DNA of 64,000 nucleotides from Chitinophaga sedimenti (GCF_023156195.1 NZ_JAKUKA010000001.1:992001-1056000), one strand, 5' to 3'; shown: positions 21,296-31,042, counted from the first letter of the stretch. Program-made: numbers and translations. Notes: a model not told the origin generated them from the sequence alone.

Positions 21296-22058
21296 ATGGA
21301 AAAAAGGAAGATGATCGCGGTAAAGGACCTCGTGAAGCAGTACGGTGATTTTACGGCGGTGAACGGGATCAGTTTTGATGTATATGAAGGGGAGATTTTC
21401 GGTCTGCTTGGCCCTAACGGAGCCGGTAAAAGCACCACGCTCGAAATCATTGAAACCCTCCGTTCCAAAACCTCTGGGGAAGTTTGGGTAGACGGCATCA
21501 ACCTGGATGAAAACCCGGAGGCCATCAAGAAAGTGATCGGGGTGCAGCTGCAATCGTCCGGTTATTACCCGGGACTGAACCTGGTAGAGCTGATCAGGCT
21601 GTTTGCCGGGCTTTACAACCAGGAAGTGGATCCAAAGGCATTGCTGCAGCTCTTTAACCTGGAAGATAAGGCCAATGCACGTTACAAGGCGCTTTCCGGC
21701 GGACAGAAGCAGCGTTTTTCCATCGCCACCACCCTCATTAACAAACCTAAGGTGATTTTCCTGGATGAACCCACTACGGGCCTGGACCCGCAGGCCCGCC
21801 GCAACCTGTGGGACCTGATCCTGAAGGTGCGGGCGCAGGGTACGACCGTGGTGATCACCACCCACTATATGGATGAGGCCGAGTTCCTCTGCGACCGTTG
21901 TGCTATTGTAGACAGCGGCCGTATTATTGCGATAGACAGTCCGGATGGGCTGATCGATCAGCTGGTGGCTTCAGGTTTTGAAAGGAAGAAAGGTGAAAAA
22001 GGCGAACCTGGAGGATGTGTTTATCCATCTTACCGGGAAAGATTTAAGGGAGCATTAA
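21296..22058 (+). CDS. ABC transporter ATP-binding protein (one frameshift)
   Basis: Nucleotide-binding subunit of an ABC-2 type exporter, 253 residues after repair. It shows Walker A GPNGAGKSTT, the Q-loop at VQLQSSGYYP, signature LSGGQKQR, Walker B VIFLDEPTTGLDPQ and the switch His in ITTHYMDEA. An extra base near 21985-21992 breaks the C terminus; correcting it gives the usual ending NLEDVFIHLTGKDLREH with stop at 22058. No permease gene is adjacent; the next gene, a DinB-like protein, starts 10 bases later. Confidence 0.9.
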
Positions 22059-22068
22059 AAACACAGAT

Positions 22069-22602
22069 ATGGACCTGGAAGCACTCAAATACCCCATTGG
22101 GCACTTTAAATTGCCGGAAACGGTGACGGACAGGCAACGGATAGGATTTATCAATGATATCCGCCATTTGCCAACCCTCGTGGAGATCGCCGTTCAGCAC
22201 ATGGATGAATACCAGCTGCAAACGCCTTATCGTCCCGGTGGCTGGACAGTAGCGCAGGTGGTGCATCACCTGGTGGATAGCCACATGAACGCCGTGACGC
22301 GTTTTAAGCTGGCCCTCACCGAAGACAATCCTGTTATTAAACCCTACGGGGAGGCAGCCTGGGCCGAATTGCCCGATGTAACCAGCACGCCGATCAACGT
22401 GTCGGTCACGTTGCTGCACGCATTACATACCCGCTGGGCCAATTTGCTGGAGGCATTGTCGGACGAACAGCTGGCGCGCACTTTTGTGCACCCGGCGAAT
22501 CAATACACCTATAAACTGCGCGAATCACTGGCTAACTATGCCTGGCATGGCAAACACCATCTCGCACACATTGTAAATCTGAAAGAAAGTAAAGGCTGGT
22601 AA
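22069..22602 (+). CDS. DinB/YfiT-family putative metal-dependent hydrolase (BstA-like)
   Basis: A 177-residue four-helix DinB-fold protein with the metal-binding His pattern in VVHHLVDSH and WHGKHHLAHI. YfiT/BstA relatives act as bacillithiol S-transferases or metal-dependent hydrolases. A bacillithiol deacetylase gene (bshB1) elsewhere in this window shows the thiol is probably made here, which supports a thiol-transferase role, but the substrate is inferred. No frame break. It sits 10 bases after the ABC ATPase and 6 before the NUDIX gene, on the same strand. Confidence 0.82.
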   Translation: MDLEALKYPIGHFKLPETVTDRQRIGFINDIRHLPTLVEIAVQHMDEYQLQTPYRPGGWTVAQVVHHLVDSHMNAVTRFKLALTEDNPVIKPYGEAAWAELPDVTSTPINVSVTLLHALHTRWANLLEALSDEQLARTFVHPANQYTYKLRESLANYAWHGKHHLAHIVNLKESKGW

Positions 22603-22608
22603 CATATC

Positions 22609-23157
22609 ATGGAATGGAAATTACTGCAATCTGAATACCTGCATCGCGAGCCCTGGCTTACCGTGCGTAAAGACAAAGCGGAAACACCCGACGGCAAAAT
22701 TGTAGAGGCTTATTATGTGCATGAATACCCGGATTGGGTGAATGCGGTGCCCGTAACAGAAGATGGTAAGATCATCATGGTGAAACAGTACCGCCATGCA
22801 ATTGGCCGTACCCTGATCGAGATTCCCGGCGGCACCATGGACCCGGACGATGTGAGTCCCGAATTTGCCATGCGCCGCGAGTTGCTGGAGGAAACAGGGT
22901 ATGCGTTTACGGAAGTGATAGATTTAGGGGCTGTATCCGCGAACCCTTCGACCAATACGAACCTCACCCATATGTTCCTGGCAAAAGGCGGTAAAAAGGT
23001 GCAGGAACAGCAATTAGATCATAATGAAGATATAGAAGTGATACTGATGACGCCCGCCGAAGTAGTCCGGTTGCTGAAGGAGAACAAGATCGTGCAGAGT
23101 TTGCATGCATCCTGTTTGTTTTATGCCCTGGCGGAGCTGGGACTATTAAAATATTAG
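22609..23157 (+). CDS. NUDIX hydrolase, ADP-ribose pyrophosphatase type
   Basis: A 182-residue NUDIX protein of the ADP-sugar pyrophosphatase group, probably cleaving ADP-ribose or a related nucleotide diphosphate sugar. The Nudix box runs from PGGTMDPDD to AMRRELLEETGY, with the REL-EE core intact. KQYRHAIGRTLIEIPGG upstream is typical of the group. No frame break. It is the last gene of the ABC-DinB-NUDIX run and converges on folC, with a palindromic hairpin between them. Confidence 0.9.
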   Translation: MEWKLLQSEYLHREPWLTVRKDKAETPDGKIVEAYYVHEYPDWVNAVPVTEDGKIIMVKQYRHAIGRTLIEIPGGTMDPDDVSPEFAMRRELLEETGYAFTEVIDLGAVSANPSTNTNLTHMFLAKGGKKVQEQQLDHNEDIEVILMTPAEVVRLLKENKIVQSLHASCLFYALAELGLLKY

Positions 23158-23160
23158 TGG

Positions 23161-23196
23161 TTGTTTGCGGGGCATATATGCATGCCCCACAAACAA
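23161..23196. terminator. Palindrome between NUDIX and folC genes
   Basis: TTGTTTG and GGGGCAT pair with ATGCCCC and CAAACAA across a small mismatch, forming a hairpin in the 39-base gap between two convergent genes. There is no long T-run, so terminator function is inferred from position. Confidence 0.5.
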
Positions 23197-24483
23197 TTAC
23201 ATTACTTCCGCCACGATGAAGAAACTTCCGCACACGAGGATCATATCTTCCTTATCCGCCGCCTCGCGCGCTGCATGAAATGCCTCCGCCACTGTTGGAT
23301 ACGTTTGCCCCGATAACCCGGCCTTTACCGCAAGTTCATAGAGTTCATGTTCCTCCATCGCCCGTGGGATCTGCGCTTTCGTGAAATAGTATTGCGCGAA
23401 GCCTGGCAGTAACTCCAGCGCCTTGCTCACATCTTTGTCTTTCACAAAACCGGTAACGATGTGCAGTTGCTTATAGTTCACCAGGGTAAGCTGTTGCAGT
23501 ATTTCGCGGATGCCTGCCTCGTTGTGTCCCACGTCCAGCACGGTGTAGGGCGCGCGGTTAATCACATCCCAACGGCCGCGGATGCCTGTTAATAGTTTTA
23601 CTTTGGAGAGGGCGCTGTGTAATTGTTCATCGCTGATCTGCCAGCCTTGTTCCCGGAGTATATTCGTAGCCGTTAGTACCGATAAAAGATTCTTTTCCTG
23701 GTAATGACCGGTAAGGTCCAGCGTGAAGTTGTGCGCTACGGGATCGGCGTCCTGCAGGATGGTAAGGGTGAGGTTTTCCAGTTCGGGCTGCCTGTCCGTA
23801 ATACGCCACTGCTGGTCTGCGAAGTAAATGGGCGACGCTTTACGCTCCGCTGTTTCCACGAATACGTGTTTCACTTCTTCCTGCGTTTCGCCGATGACTA
23901 CGGGCACGTTGGGTTTAATAATGCCCGCCTTTTCAAACGCGATCTTAGGCAGGGTATCGCCCAGTATATGCATATGATCGAAGCTGATGTTCGTGATCAC
24001 GGATAGTTCCGGCGTAATGATGTTGGTGCTGTCCAAACGGCCGCCCAGTCCCGTTTCGATGATGGCGATGTCTACCTGCTCCGTGGCAAAGTATTCAAAG
24101 GCCATCATCATGGTTAATTCAAAAAAGGAAGGTTCAATGTCTTTGATGCCCTGCTGCATACGCTCCACGAAGCTGATCACAAAGTCTTCGCGGCAGGGGT
24201 GCCCATTAATGCGGATCCGCTCCCTGAAATCCTTCAGGTGTGGCGATGTATAAAGCCCTGTTTTATACCCGGCTTCCTGGAAAACGGCCGCCAGCATATG
24301 ACTTACAGAACCTTTGCCGTTAGTGCCGGCAACATGAATGGATTTGAATTTATCCTGCGGCTGATCCAGCAGGGCCGCCAGGGCAAAGGTATTGTTAAGG
24401 TCTTCTTTGTAAGCAGCAGCGCCGATGCGTGTAAACATAGGCAACTGGCTATACAGGTATTCGATGGTTTGCGCGTAGTTCAT
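23197..24483 (-). CDS. folC: Bifunctional folylpolyglutamate synthase / dihydrofolate synthase
   Basis: Mur-ligase-family enzyme that adds glutamate to dihydropteroate and folates, using ATP. At 428 residues it is full length with no frame break. The P-loop is HVAGTNGKGSVSHML, followed by GLYTSPHLKDFRERI and ETGLGGRLDSTN, all characteristic. The C-terminal ligase domain contains VLDVGHNEAG. It is transcribed away from the neighbouring membrane-protein gene and converges on the NUDIX gene. Confidence 0.95.
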   Translation of the reverse strand: MNYAQTIEYLYSQLPMFTRIGAAAYKEDLNNTFALAALLDQPQDKFKSIHVAGTNGKGSVSHMLAAVFQEAGYKTGLYTSPHLKDFRERIRINGHPCREDFVISFVERMQQGIKDIEPSFFELTMMMAFEYFATEQVDIAIIETGLGGRLDSTNIITPELSVITNISFDHMHILGDTLPKIAFEKAGIIKPNVPVVIGETQEEVKHVFVETAERKASPIYFADQQWRITDRQPELENLTLTILQDADPVAHNFTLDLTGHYQEKNLLSVLTATNILREQGWQISDEQLHSALSKVKLLTGIRGRWDVINRAPYTVLDVGHNEAGIREILQQLTLVNYKQLHIVTGFVKDKDVSKALELLPGFAQYYFTKAQIPRAMEEHELYELAVKAGLSGQTYPTVAEAFHAAREAADKEDMILVCGSFFIVAEVM

Positions 24484-24495
24484 GGTCCGGCAGCA

Positions 24496-25980
24496 TCATG
24501 GCAGCGGTGGACAGTCTATGCCTGGTCTGGCTTTTTTACGGAACCATCCGCCTCCGCCTTTGTTAAAGTGAATGGGAATTACCCGCAAAGCTACAAAAGC
24601 ATCCGCATGATTCAATTCCTTCCTTATAAGGTTGCTGAAAAGACTGGCAGAGCCGATCACCAGTGGGCCGGCGCGAAGTACAACACCCGCATCGGCCTGA
24701 CCAAACCTGTTCACCTGGAAGGGGAGGTAGGCGCCGAACATATTGATATCGTAGCGCGGTGTAATCTGCAGCTGCGTTAAGGCATATGTTTTATGATCGT
24801 CGCCGGTAAAGCTGTTGAGGGCGATGGCCGCATTGGTCGATATGAAGAAACGTTGATTGATATTGTAGTCTGCCATCAGGTTGAGGGTGGTAGGCAGGTT
24901 CATATAGAATTTATCCTTTGAAGGAATTTCCTGGAAGTAAGATCCAACGCGGGTTAAGTACTGATTAAGGCTCTCGTTGCGCTGCTTGCGGGCAAGGTCT
25001 ACGATAAATCCTTTCTGGTCCAGGTTCAGGTCGCGGTTGTTATCGGCCTTTGCATAACTGATACCGCCTATATCGGTAATGGATACGCCAAAACGGGCTT
25101 TGAAATCGTCGCTGTCCGGGTTCCAGTTCGCGTTGTCGTCTGAATCGCGACTGCCGAAACCGTCGTTGTCGGGGCGCCATTCGTAAATAATGCCAAGGTC
25201 GAGGGCCACACCGGGATTGCCAAAGAGGCTTACGGTGTTACGCCAGTCGTCGCCCGCATCATCCAGCTCGCGGTTGTAACCGAAGTGCGCTTCGCCGGTG
25301 ATATCAACGCTGTTGCGGTTATTCAATAACACCGAGGCATCGCGGGCTACGCCATAACCGGCAGCAAAGCCACTGAGAAACTTCAGGGTGGCGCCGGCTT
25401 TCCAGCGGCCATTATAATCGTCGCGGATCGTGCGGGCATAGGTCAAGCCGAATTCATTCCAGCCATGGGCCATGCCTGCGCCGTATTTGTCGGCCACGGT
25501 TTTATTATAGTATTTCGGATTGTCCGGAAAATTATCCGCGAGCAGATTCGCGCTCGAGGTTTGTATACCTCCGCCATTCGCCATGCCACGTACGCGCCAG
25601 GTAAAGGCGACAGACGACTCCGTGTTGATGGAATACAATACTGAAGGCATCATCACATCTATACTGCCCCAGGCATATTGTTTGCCCGAGCCCAGCGTGT
25701 CATAAAAGTAATCCGTATTACGCACGAATTTGTCTGGCGGCGCAAATACAGACGATTTCAGGAAACTTACATAAGTGTTGCCCGCTTTTACATCCAGCCC
25801 AACGATGTTAACGTCCCATTTATAACGGGTGCCGGCTGCGGATGCAGGGTTAGTGGAAACACCGTGTATACCGGCGAAATGGCTGTTCTGATAGCCCGGA
25901 AATATCTGCGCGTGAGCATGCCCTGCAATTACCATTAAACCGGTAATAATGAGCAATTTAGTGTTGATTCGGAATGTCAT
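24496..25980 (-). CDS. Probable outer-membrane beta-barrel protein, DUF5723 type
   Basis: Exported protein of 494 residues with a signal peptide (LLIITGLMVIAGHAHAQ). The mature N terminus, IHGVSTNPASAAGTRYKW, is typical of the Bacteroidota DUF5723 barrels, which resemble PorV/FadL-like proteins and gliding or type IX secretion accessory proteins. Alternating aromatic strands continue to the end. Function is not established. No frame break is evident, though the last 15 residues (after HFNKGGGGWF) look unusually basic and proline-rich. It lies 12 bases from the start of folC on the same strand. Confidence 0.7.
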   Translation of the reverse strand: MTFRINTKLLIITGLMVIAGHAHAQIFPGYQNSHFAGIHGVSTNPASAAGTRYKWDVNIVGLDVKAGNTYVSFLKSSVFAPPDKFVRNTDYFYDTLGSGKQYAWGSIDVMMPSVLYSINTESSVAFTWRVRGMANGGGIQTSSANLLADNFPDNPKYYNKTVADKYGAGMAHGWNEFGLTYARTIRDDYNGRWKAGATLKFLSGFAAGYGVARDASVLLNNRNSVDITGEAHFGYNRELDDAGDDWRNTVSLFGNPGVALDLGIIYEWRPDNDGFGSRDSDDNANWNPDSDDFKARFGVSITDIGGISYAKADNNRDLNLDQKGFIVDLARKQRNESLNQYLTRVGSYFQEIPSKDKFYMNLPTTLNLMADYNINQRFFISTNAAIALNSFTGDDHKTYALTQLQITPRYDINMFGAYLPFQVNRFGQADAGVVLRAGPLVIGSASLFSNLIRKELNHADAFVALRVIPIHFNKGGGGWFRKKARPGIDCPPLP

Positions 25981-26129
25981 GGTTTTCGTTCGGGCGTTCG
26001 TCCTATAACGCGGAAGTTACTACGCTTATTGGATGGTTGTGTCCCTCGAAAGTTGTAGAAGGCAAAAAACGCGCCCGAAATGTAGCGCTCGCCGTATGCG
26101 TTCCTTAAACCAGTAATGGAAAAATAATT

Positions 26130-27026
26130 TTATCGGCCGAAGAAGCAGCGGATTTTTGCGAATTGAACTTCGGCGGCGTCCGGATTAGCATTGTACTTGA
26201 TCTCTTTCGCCGCGCTGATCGCTTTGTCAATCAGGGCGCGGTTATTCAGCGTACTGCCTTTGGGGTTATAGGTAGCCGATATTACTTTGCCGGTACGGTC
26301 TACTTGTATATCTACCGCTACGTATCCACTTTCCGCACCATCGTAGGTAAGGCTGGGTACATGCACCAGCGAACGCCCCGACAAACGGAAGTTAGACGCG
26401 CCACGGGTATTACCAGTACCGCCATCGCCATCGTAACCTTTGGCGTTAGGATCGCCATTGATCTTACCACGATCGCCGGGTTTGCCGGTATTACCTTCGC
26501 CATTGGAATTATTGGAGCCATTAGCGCCATTGCCGGCATTAGCTGCCGTGTTGGTGCCGCTGGAGCTGAAGATTGCTTTTGGTTTCGGAGCAGGCGGAGC
26601 GGGCGTAGGTTTGGGTGCTTCCGCTACCGGTTTGGGCTTTGCCTTTTCCGGTTTCGGCATCAGTGTTTTAGGTGTTTCTTTACGCGGCTCGGGTTTAGGA
26701 GGCGTAGGCACTTCCGGCGCATCTTCGTCGGTTTGTGTAGCCATTTCCTCAGTATTGCCCTGTTCCTGCGCCTGGGCTACAGGCGCCGACTGCGGCGTGT
26801 GTACAGGAGCCGAGGCAGCAGGAGGGTTCGGGTTGAGCGGCTGCTCTTCACCCATACCATCATCAGAAGTACCGAGGTTCACTTCCATTCCCATTTCCTG
26901 GTTGGGAAGCGGCGCCGCCGGTTGCGACAAAGGAATAAACAGCAATATAGCGAGTACTATCGCATGTACTACGATCGTTACCACCAGTGCTTTGGTATTC
27001 TTTTGTTGCGTATTTTCCTTCGTCAT
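26130..27026 (-). CDS. TonB-like energy transducer protein
   Basis: Inner-membrane anchored periplasmic protein of 298 residues. The start at 27026 (MTKENTQQ) precedes one transmembrane helix (ALVVTIVVHAIVLAILLFIPL). A long Pro/Glu/Lys-rich linker follows (runs such as PTPPKPEPRKE and PTPAPPAPKPK), then a Gly/Asn-rich stretch. The last ~80 residues form a TonB C-terminal domain (AVDIQVDRTGKVISATYNPKG). It likely couples proton motive force to outer-membrane receptors. The upstream TSUP gene reads into this frame without a stop, probably through an indel (see TSUP). Confidence 0.85.
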   Translation of the reverse strand: MTKENTQQKNTKALVVTIVVHAIVLAILLFIPLSQPAAPLPNQEMGMEVNLGTSDDGMGEEQPLNPNPPAASAPVHTPQSAPVAQAQEQGNTEEMATQTDEDAPEVPTPPKPEPRKETPKTLMPKPEKAKPKPVAEAPKPTPAPPAPKPKAIFSSSGTNTAANAGNGANGSNNSNGEGNTGKPGDRGKINGDPNAKGYDGDGGTGNTRGASNFRLSGRSLVHVPSLTYDGAESGYVAVDIQVDRTGKVISATYNPKGSTLNNRALIDKAISAAKEIKYNANPDAAEVQFAKIRCFFGR

Positions 27027-27091
27027 GCTTTCAAAGTTAGTATTTTTCTTTATGCTGATGCGCCTTTTATGGGAACGGTAAATATCCGCTA

Positions 27092-27866
27092 TTATTGTTT
27101 GCCCGGGGAAGAGGTCGTATGCGAACCGCAGGATGGTACAGCAGATAACGCCCGGGAAGAACCAACGCACCATTTTATTTCCCTTCAATATCGCAAATCT
27201 TGCGCCCAGGAACGAGCCGGCCAGGTTGCTCACCGCCATGGGAATGGTCATCTTCCAGATGATTAATCCTTTTGCCCCGAAATAGATGATGGAAGCGGTA
27301 TTCGTCGCCAGGTTCACGCACTTCGCATGTGCGCTCGCGTGCAGGAAATCAAGGCCCATCACACCAATGAAAAGTAATATGAAAAAGCTTCCCGTACCCG
27401 GACCAAAGAACCCATCGTAAAACCCGATCAGTGCGGTAATCGCCACCGCTATGGGCCAGGCGTTACGGATCGGCGGGCGCGCTTCGGTGGCTTGTCCGAA
27501 GTTCTTATTGATAAATGTATAGATCGCAATACCTGTCAGTAAGCACAGCATAAACGGTTTCAGGAACTGGTTGGGCAGCCTGCTCACCATCGAAGACCCG
27601 AACATCGAAAACAAGAACGCGGTAACACCCATGACGAGCAGCAGTTTCGTATGCAGCGTTACTTTTTTAGCGTAAGTGTACGTGGCCAGTGCGGTACCCG
27701 AGCCGGAAGGAATTTTAGTGGTGGCCAGCAGTGCAGGCACCGGGTATTGCGGAAAGAGAAACAACAAGGCGGGCGTTTGTATCAGTCCGCCGCCGCCAAC
27801 GATCGCGTCCACAAAGCCCGCGCAAAAGGAAAATGCGCACAACACAAGTATTGATGTTTCCAACAT
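27092..27866 (-). CDS. TSUP (TauE/SafE) family permease (apparent read-through)
   Basis: Inner-membrane permease with about eight hydrophobic segments and the family motif GFVDAIVGGGGLIQTPALL near the N terminus, repeated as GFYDGFFGPGTGSFF. Relatives export sulfite, sulfoacetate or other anions; the substrate is unknown. The frame as read runs straight into the TonB-like gene, giving a 578-residue fusion. Removing one C from the C4 run near 27103 gives a stop at 27092 and a 257-residue protein, the usual family size, so the fusion is most likely an error. Confidence 0.8.
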
Positions 27867-27916
27867 GGACGCAAAGGTACAAATGTGGCGGTAAAATGCT
27901 AGTTTCGCAGCAGACT

Positions 27917-29161
27917 ATGCTGAACAAAACTATTGCACTGTACCGAGGTGCTTACGGAGGTTTGTCCCCATCTTCCTGGCTGTTATCGCTCGTACTTTTC
28001 ATTAACCGCTGTGGCAACATGGTGATCCCGTTTATGACGGTATACCTTACGCAATCGCTGCATTTTTCCCTGGCCGATGCCGGGCTGGTGATGGCATGCT
28101 TTGGTCTGGGCGCTATTTTAGGTGCGTACATCGGCGGCAAACTCACAGACAGCATCGGTTTCGATAAAGTACAGTTCTGGAGCCTGCTCCTGAATGGTGG
28201 GTTTTTTATATTGGGGCAGATGCAAAGCCTGCATGGCTTCATGATCTGCATCTTTTGTATGAGCGCGGTGGGAGAGGCTTTCCGTCCGGCCAACGCCGCT
28301 GCCATTGTGCACTATGCCCACGATAACGACCGTACCCGCGCTTACTCGCTCAACCGCCTGGCCGTAAACCTCGGTTTCGCCATTGGTCCGGCCATCGGTG
28401 GTATTCTTGCCAGCTTCAGTTACCAGTTGTTATTTTGGGTAGATGGGTGTACCTGTATCCTTGCCGCTTTCCTCATCCGCTTCCTGCTCGATCCGTCCAA
28501 AGCGAATAAACCAACGGTACACCAGCAGGTGGGGCCGCTCACAGACGGTACTTCCGCTTACCGCGATCGTTTATACATCGTATTCATCTTTCTTTCGCTG
28601 ATTAACGCCATGTGCTTTTTCCAGATGTTTACCATTGTACCGGTATACTTCTCGGAAGTGATGCACATGAGCAAGTTCTCGATCGGCGTATGTATGGGCC
28701 TCAATGGCCTGATCATCGCGGCGATCGAAATGCTGCTCATCTTCAAAATAGAAGGGCGCCGCCATAGTCTCGTGTTTATCGGCTACGGCCTGCTGCTCGA
28801 GGCCATTTGCTTCTTAGGTTTTGTGTTGATGCCCAAAGCCGTATGGGTAGCCTTCATATTCATGGGCGCCATCACCTTTGGGGAGATACTCACGCTTCCT
28901 TTCATGAACGCCTTCTGGACCTCCCGCTGCGGCCCGCGTAACCGGGGACAGTACGCCGCGCTCTACACCATGTCTTACTCCGGCGCACACATCCTGGCGC
29001 CCACGGTAGGGGCGCGCATGGTACAGTGGACCGGCTTTACCAACTGGTGGCTGATCGTAAGCGTACTTTGCCTGTTAACCTTCGCAGGTTTCAGGTGGTT
29101 GTACAGTAAAGTAACGGAGGAGACTAATAATGCGCAAAATCCGCTTCATAATTCCCTTTGA
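27917..29161 (+). CDS. MFS transporter
   Basis: Major facilitator superfamily permease with about 12 transmembrane segments and 414 residues. The start at 27917 (MLNKTIALYRG) leaves LVLFINRCGNMVIPFMTVYLT as the first helix. The family loop motif between helices 2 and 3 is GAYIGGKLTDSIG. Substrate unknown. No frame break. Its last 38 bases overlap the end of the radical SAM gene on the opposite strand; the divergent TSUP gene starts 50 bases upstream. Confidence 0.88.
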   Translation: MLNKTIALYRGAYGGLSPSSWLLSLVLFINRCGNMVIPFMTVYLTQSLHFSLADAGLVMACFGLGAILGAYIGGKLTDSIGFDKVQFWSLLLNGGFFILGQMQSLHGFMICIFCMSAVGEAFRPANAAAIVHYAHDNDRTRAYSLNRLAVNLGFAIGPAIGGILASFSYQLLFWVDGCTCILAAFLIRFLLDPSKANKPTVHQQVGPLTDGTSAYRDRLYIVFIFLSLINAMCFFQMFTIVPVYFSEVMHMSKFSIGVCMGLNGLIIAAIEMLLIFKIEGRRHSLVFIGYGLLLEAICFLGFVLMPKAVWVAFIFMGAITFGEILTLPFMNAFWTSRCGPRNRGQYAALYTMSYSGAHILAPTVGARMVQWTGFTNWWLIVSVLCLLTFAGFRWLYSKVTEETNNAQNPLHNSL

Positions 29162-30419
29162 TCCTTTCCATCGGCGGGTTAAAGTAGCCGTATTTCAGGT
29201 TCGGGAATTCTTCCTGGATCAGGTCCATCAGCTGTTTCATGCCTAATATCTCCCCGGTTTCCACCACGCCGATTTTGCCGAGGTACCAGTCCGGGTCAAT
29301 ATTAAAGTTGCGCCATTGGATCATCTGCAGGTCCGTATCGATAATCAGTTTGCGGAGCGCTTCGTATTCGGCTACAGAATCGGTCATACCCGGGAATACG
29401 AAGTAGTTGATGGAGGTCCAGCCGCCGAACTCGCGTACTACTTTCAGGCTTTCGACGATGTCTTCGAACTTGTAGTTATTCGGGCGGTAGTAAGGTGTAT
29501 ATATTTCTTCGCGCGCGGAGTTCAGACTCACGCGGATGCTGTTCAATCCCGCTTCGCACAAGGCTCTTACGGCATTGGGTTTGCTTCCGTTCGTGTTAAT
29601 GTTGATGCTGCCCTTCGGCGTGTGCTTGCGCATTTCGATGATGGATTCGCGGATGGTTTCCCACATCAGCAAAGGTTCGCCTTCGCAACCCTGGCCAAAG
29701 CTCACGATTGGGAAGGGGGCGCTTTCGAGATGCGGTACGGTAAACTCTACGATCTCTTCCGCCGTAGGTTTAAACGTAAGACGGTCCTGCGTGCTCACGA
29801 TGCTTTCTTCTTCCGGCTGGAAGGAGATGCAGCCTACGCAGTTCGCGTTACAGGCGGGAGACGAGGGGATCGGGCACTCCCATCTGCCCATAAAATAGTT
29901 ACGGGCTGCGGGGCAGTGGTAAGTAAGCGCACAGTTGTTCGCGAGGTGCTGTACCAGGCGATTATGCGGGTAGGCTTCGAGCATGTCGGTTACGCCCGTT
30001 TTTACCTTTTTGTCGTCGAAGCCGGCGCATTCCTGGCGGATGTCCTGCTCCACACGTCGGGCGGGTACATAAAACTTCCCATCGTACCAGCCTACTGCTG
30101 TATAACAGAACAGCGGCAGGGTAGGCGCATCGGGCAGGGTTTCGTACGCAGCCACGTAGTAGCCGGTATGTGCGGGCGGAATAAAAGCCGCTACCGCCCA
30201 ACCTTTATCACACAATGCCATTTCTCCCGTTTCAGCATCCAGTCCAATACCTCTGCGGCCCGGCAGTTCGTACAGCTGGCCGCCGTCCGGCAGCTCGATC
30301 CATTCGTCGTCGGGGATTGGCATGGCGTCCCAGCCGCTACGGCCGGCAGGATGGAGGGAAAGGTCTTCGAAAATATTGCCTTTACCGTCGGAGTATAATA
30401 TGTATGGTGTGATATTCAA
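29124..30419 (-). CDS. Radical SAM protein of unknown function
   Basis: Radical S-adenosylmethionine enzyme of 431 residues. A non-SAM N-terminal domain of about 180 residues (with LPDGGQLYELPGRRG) precedes the cluster motif ACNANCVGC (CxxxCxxC, near residue 196). VSFGQGCEGEPLL (SAM-binding GE region), NINTNGSKPN and IRVSLNSARE complete the TIM-barrel core. It has no SPASM-like cysteine cluster at the C terminus. The reaction is not known. It follows a membrane protein gene by 23 bases and an agmatinase-family gene on the same strand, an apparent operon. Confidence 0.85.
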   Translation of the reverse strand: MNITPYILYSDGKGNIFEDLSLHPAGRSGWDAMPIPDDEWIELPDGGQLYELPGRRGIGLDAETGEMALCDKGWAVAAFIPPAHTGYYVAAYETLPDAPTLPLFCYTAVGWYDGKFYVPARRVEQDIRQECAGFDDKKVKTGVTDMLEAYPHNRLVQHLANNCALTYHCPAARNYFMGRWECPIPSSPACNANCVGCISFQPEEESIVSTQDRLTFKPTAEEIVEFTVPHLESAPFPIVSFGQGCEGEPLLMWETIRESIIEMRKHTPKGSININTNGSKPNAVRALCEAGLNSIRVSLNSAREEIYTPYYRPNNYKFEDIVESLKVVREFGGWTSINYFVFPGMTDSVAEYEALRKLIIDTDLQMIQWRNFNIDPDWYLGKIGVVETGEILGMKQLMDLIQEEFPNLKYGYFNPPMERIKGNYEADFAHY

Positions 30420-30442
30420 TGTTTATCGTTTATTGGTAACCG

Positions 30443-31042
30443 TTATTGTTCGCTTTTTCCCAGCCGTTGCAGGCAAAAAGCGTTGATGTCCGCTGTTTCC
30501 ACCGTTCCTATTTCATCCAGCACCTCCAGCTGCATCAGCTTGTTGTTTTTGAAGTCGACGGTAAACAGCTCATTGCGCAAAATTACGTTATTCAGATCGT
30601 TCCAGGGATACCGCTTTTTGCCGAAGATGGTCGGCAGCGAAACCCCTGTGGTGTCCAGCTCTGCGTAAGAGGGCTGGAGTATCTTATATTCCGCATACCC
30701 TATGTAGGCGATCGCCAGTCCCGCAAAAAACAGCAACATGGCGGAAAAGGGAATTTGGTGGCTGAGGAAGTACAGGCAGCTGCTCAGGAGCAGGAGAGCC
30801 TGTATAAGCCTGGCCATGGTATTTACTTCTGCGAACTTCTGCGCCTTTCTTAACTGGAAAGGCAATGCCAGGCTGGATATGCCGGCAAAGAAGAACAGGC
30901 CCACAATGCCCCAGTTAGGCTGGGGAATGCGGTACGCCCCAATAGCGTTGAACAAAAACAATACGCCTACCAGCCCGTGCATGGCAGGTTGCAACCTGAG
31001 CCGGGTAACGGCATTGGGATGGAGGATGCGGAATTTATGCAT
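30443..31042 (-). CDS. Predicted membrane protein, unknown function
   Basis: A 199-residue protein with about four hydrophobic segments (around residues 22-38, 45-60, 82-98 and 103-117) and a soluble C-terminal part beginning EYKILQPSYAELDTTG. That tail resembles the small PH-like beta domains found behind membrane helices (YPWNDLNNVILRNELFTVDFKNN). Family not recognised. Its start overlaps the end of the agmatinase-family gene by 8 bases, and the radical SAM gene follows 23 bases later, indicating translational coupling. Confidence 0.75.
   Translation of the reverse strand: MHKFRILHPNAVTRLRLQPAMHGLVGVLFLFNAIGAYRIPQPNWGIVGLFFFAGISSLALPFQLRKAQKFAEVNTMARLIQALLLLSSCLYFLSHQIPFSAMLLFFAGLAIAYIGYAEYKILQPSYAELDTTGVSLPTIFGKKRYPWNDLNNVILRNELFTVDFKNNKLMQLEVLDEIGTVETADINAFCLQRLGKSEQ

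Noticed and set aside
26163..27266. A 367-codon open frame on the plus strand opposite the TonB-like and TSUP genes
   Set aside because: Its sequence is Arg/Phe-rich low complexity mirroring the Pro/Lys linker on the other strand; no domain or start context supports it.
29316..30398. A 360-codon open frame opposite the radical SAM gene
   Set aside because: It is the antisense shadow of a clear radical SAM enzyme, with no family resemblance of its own.
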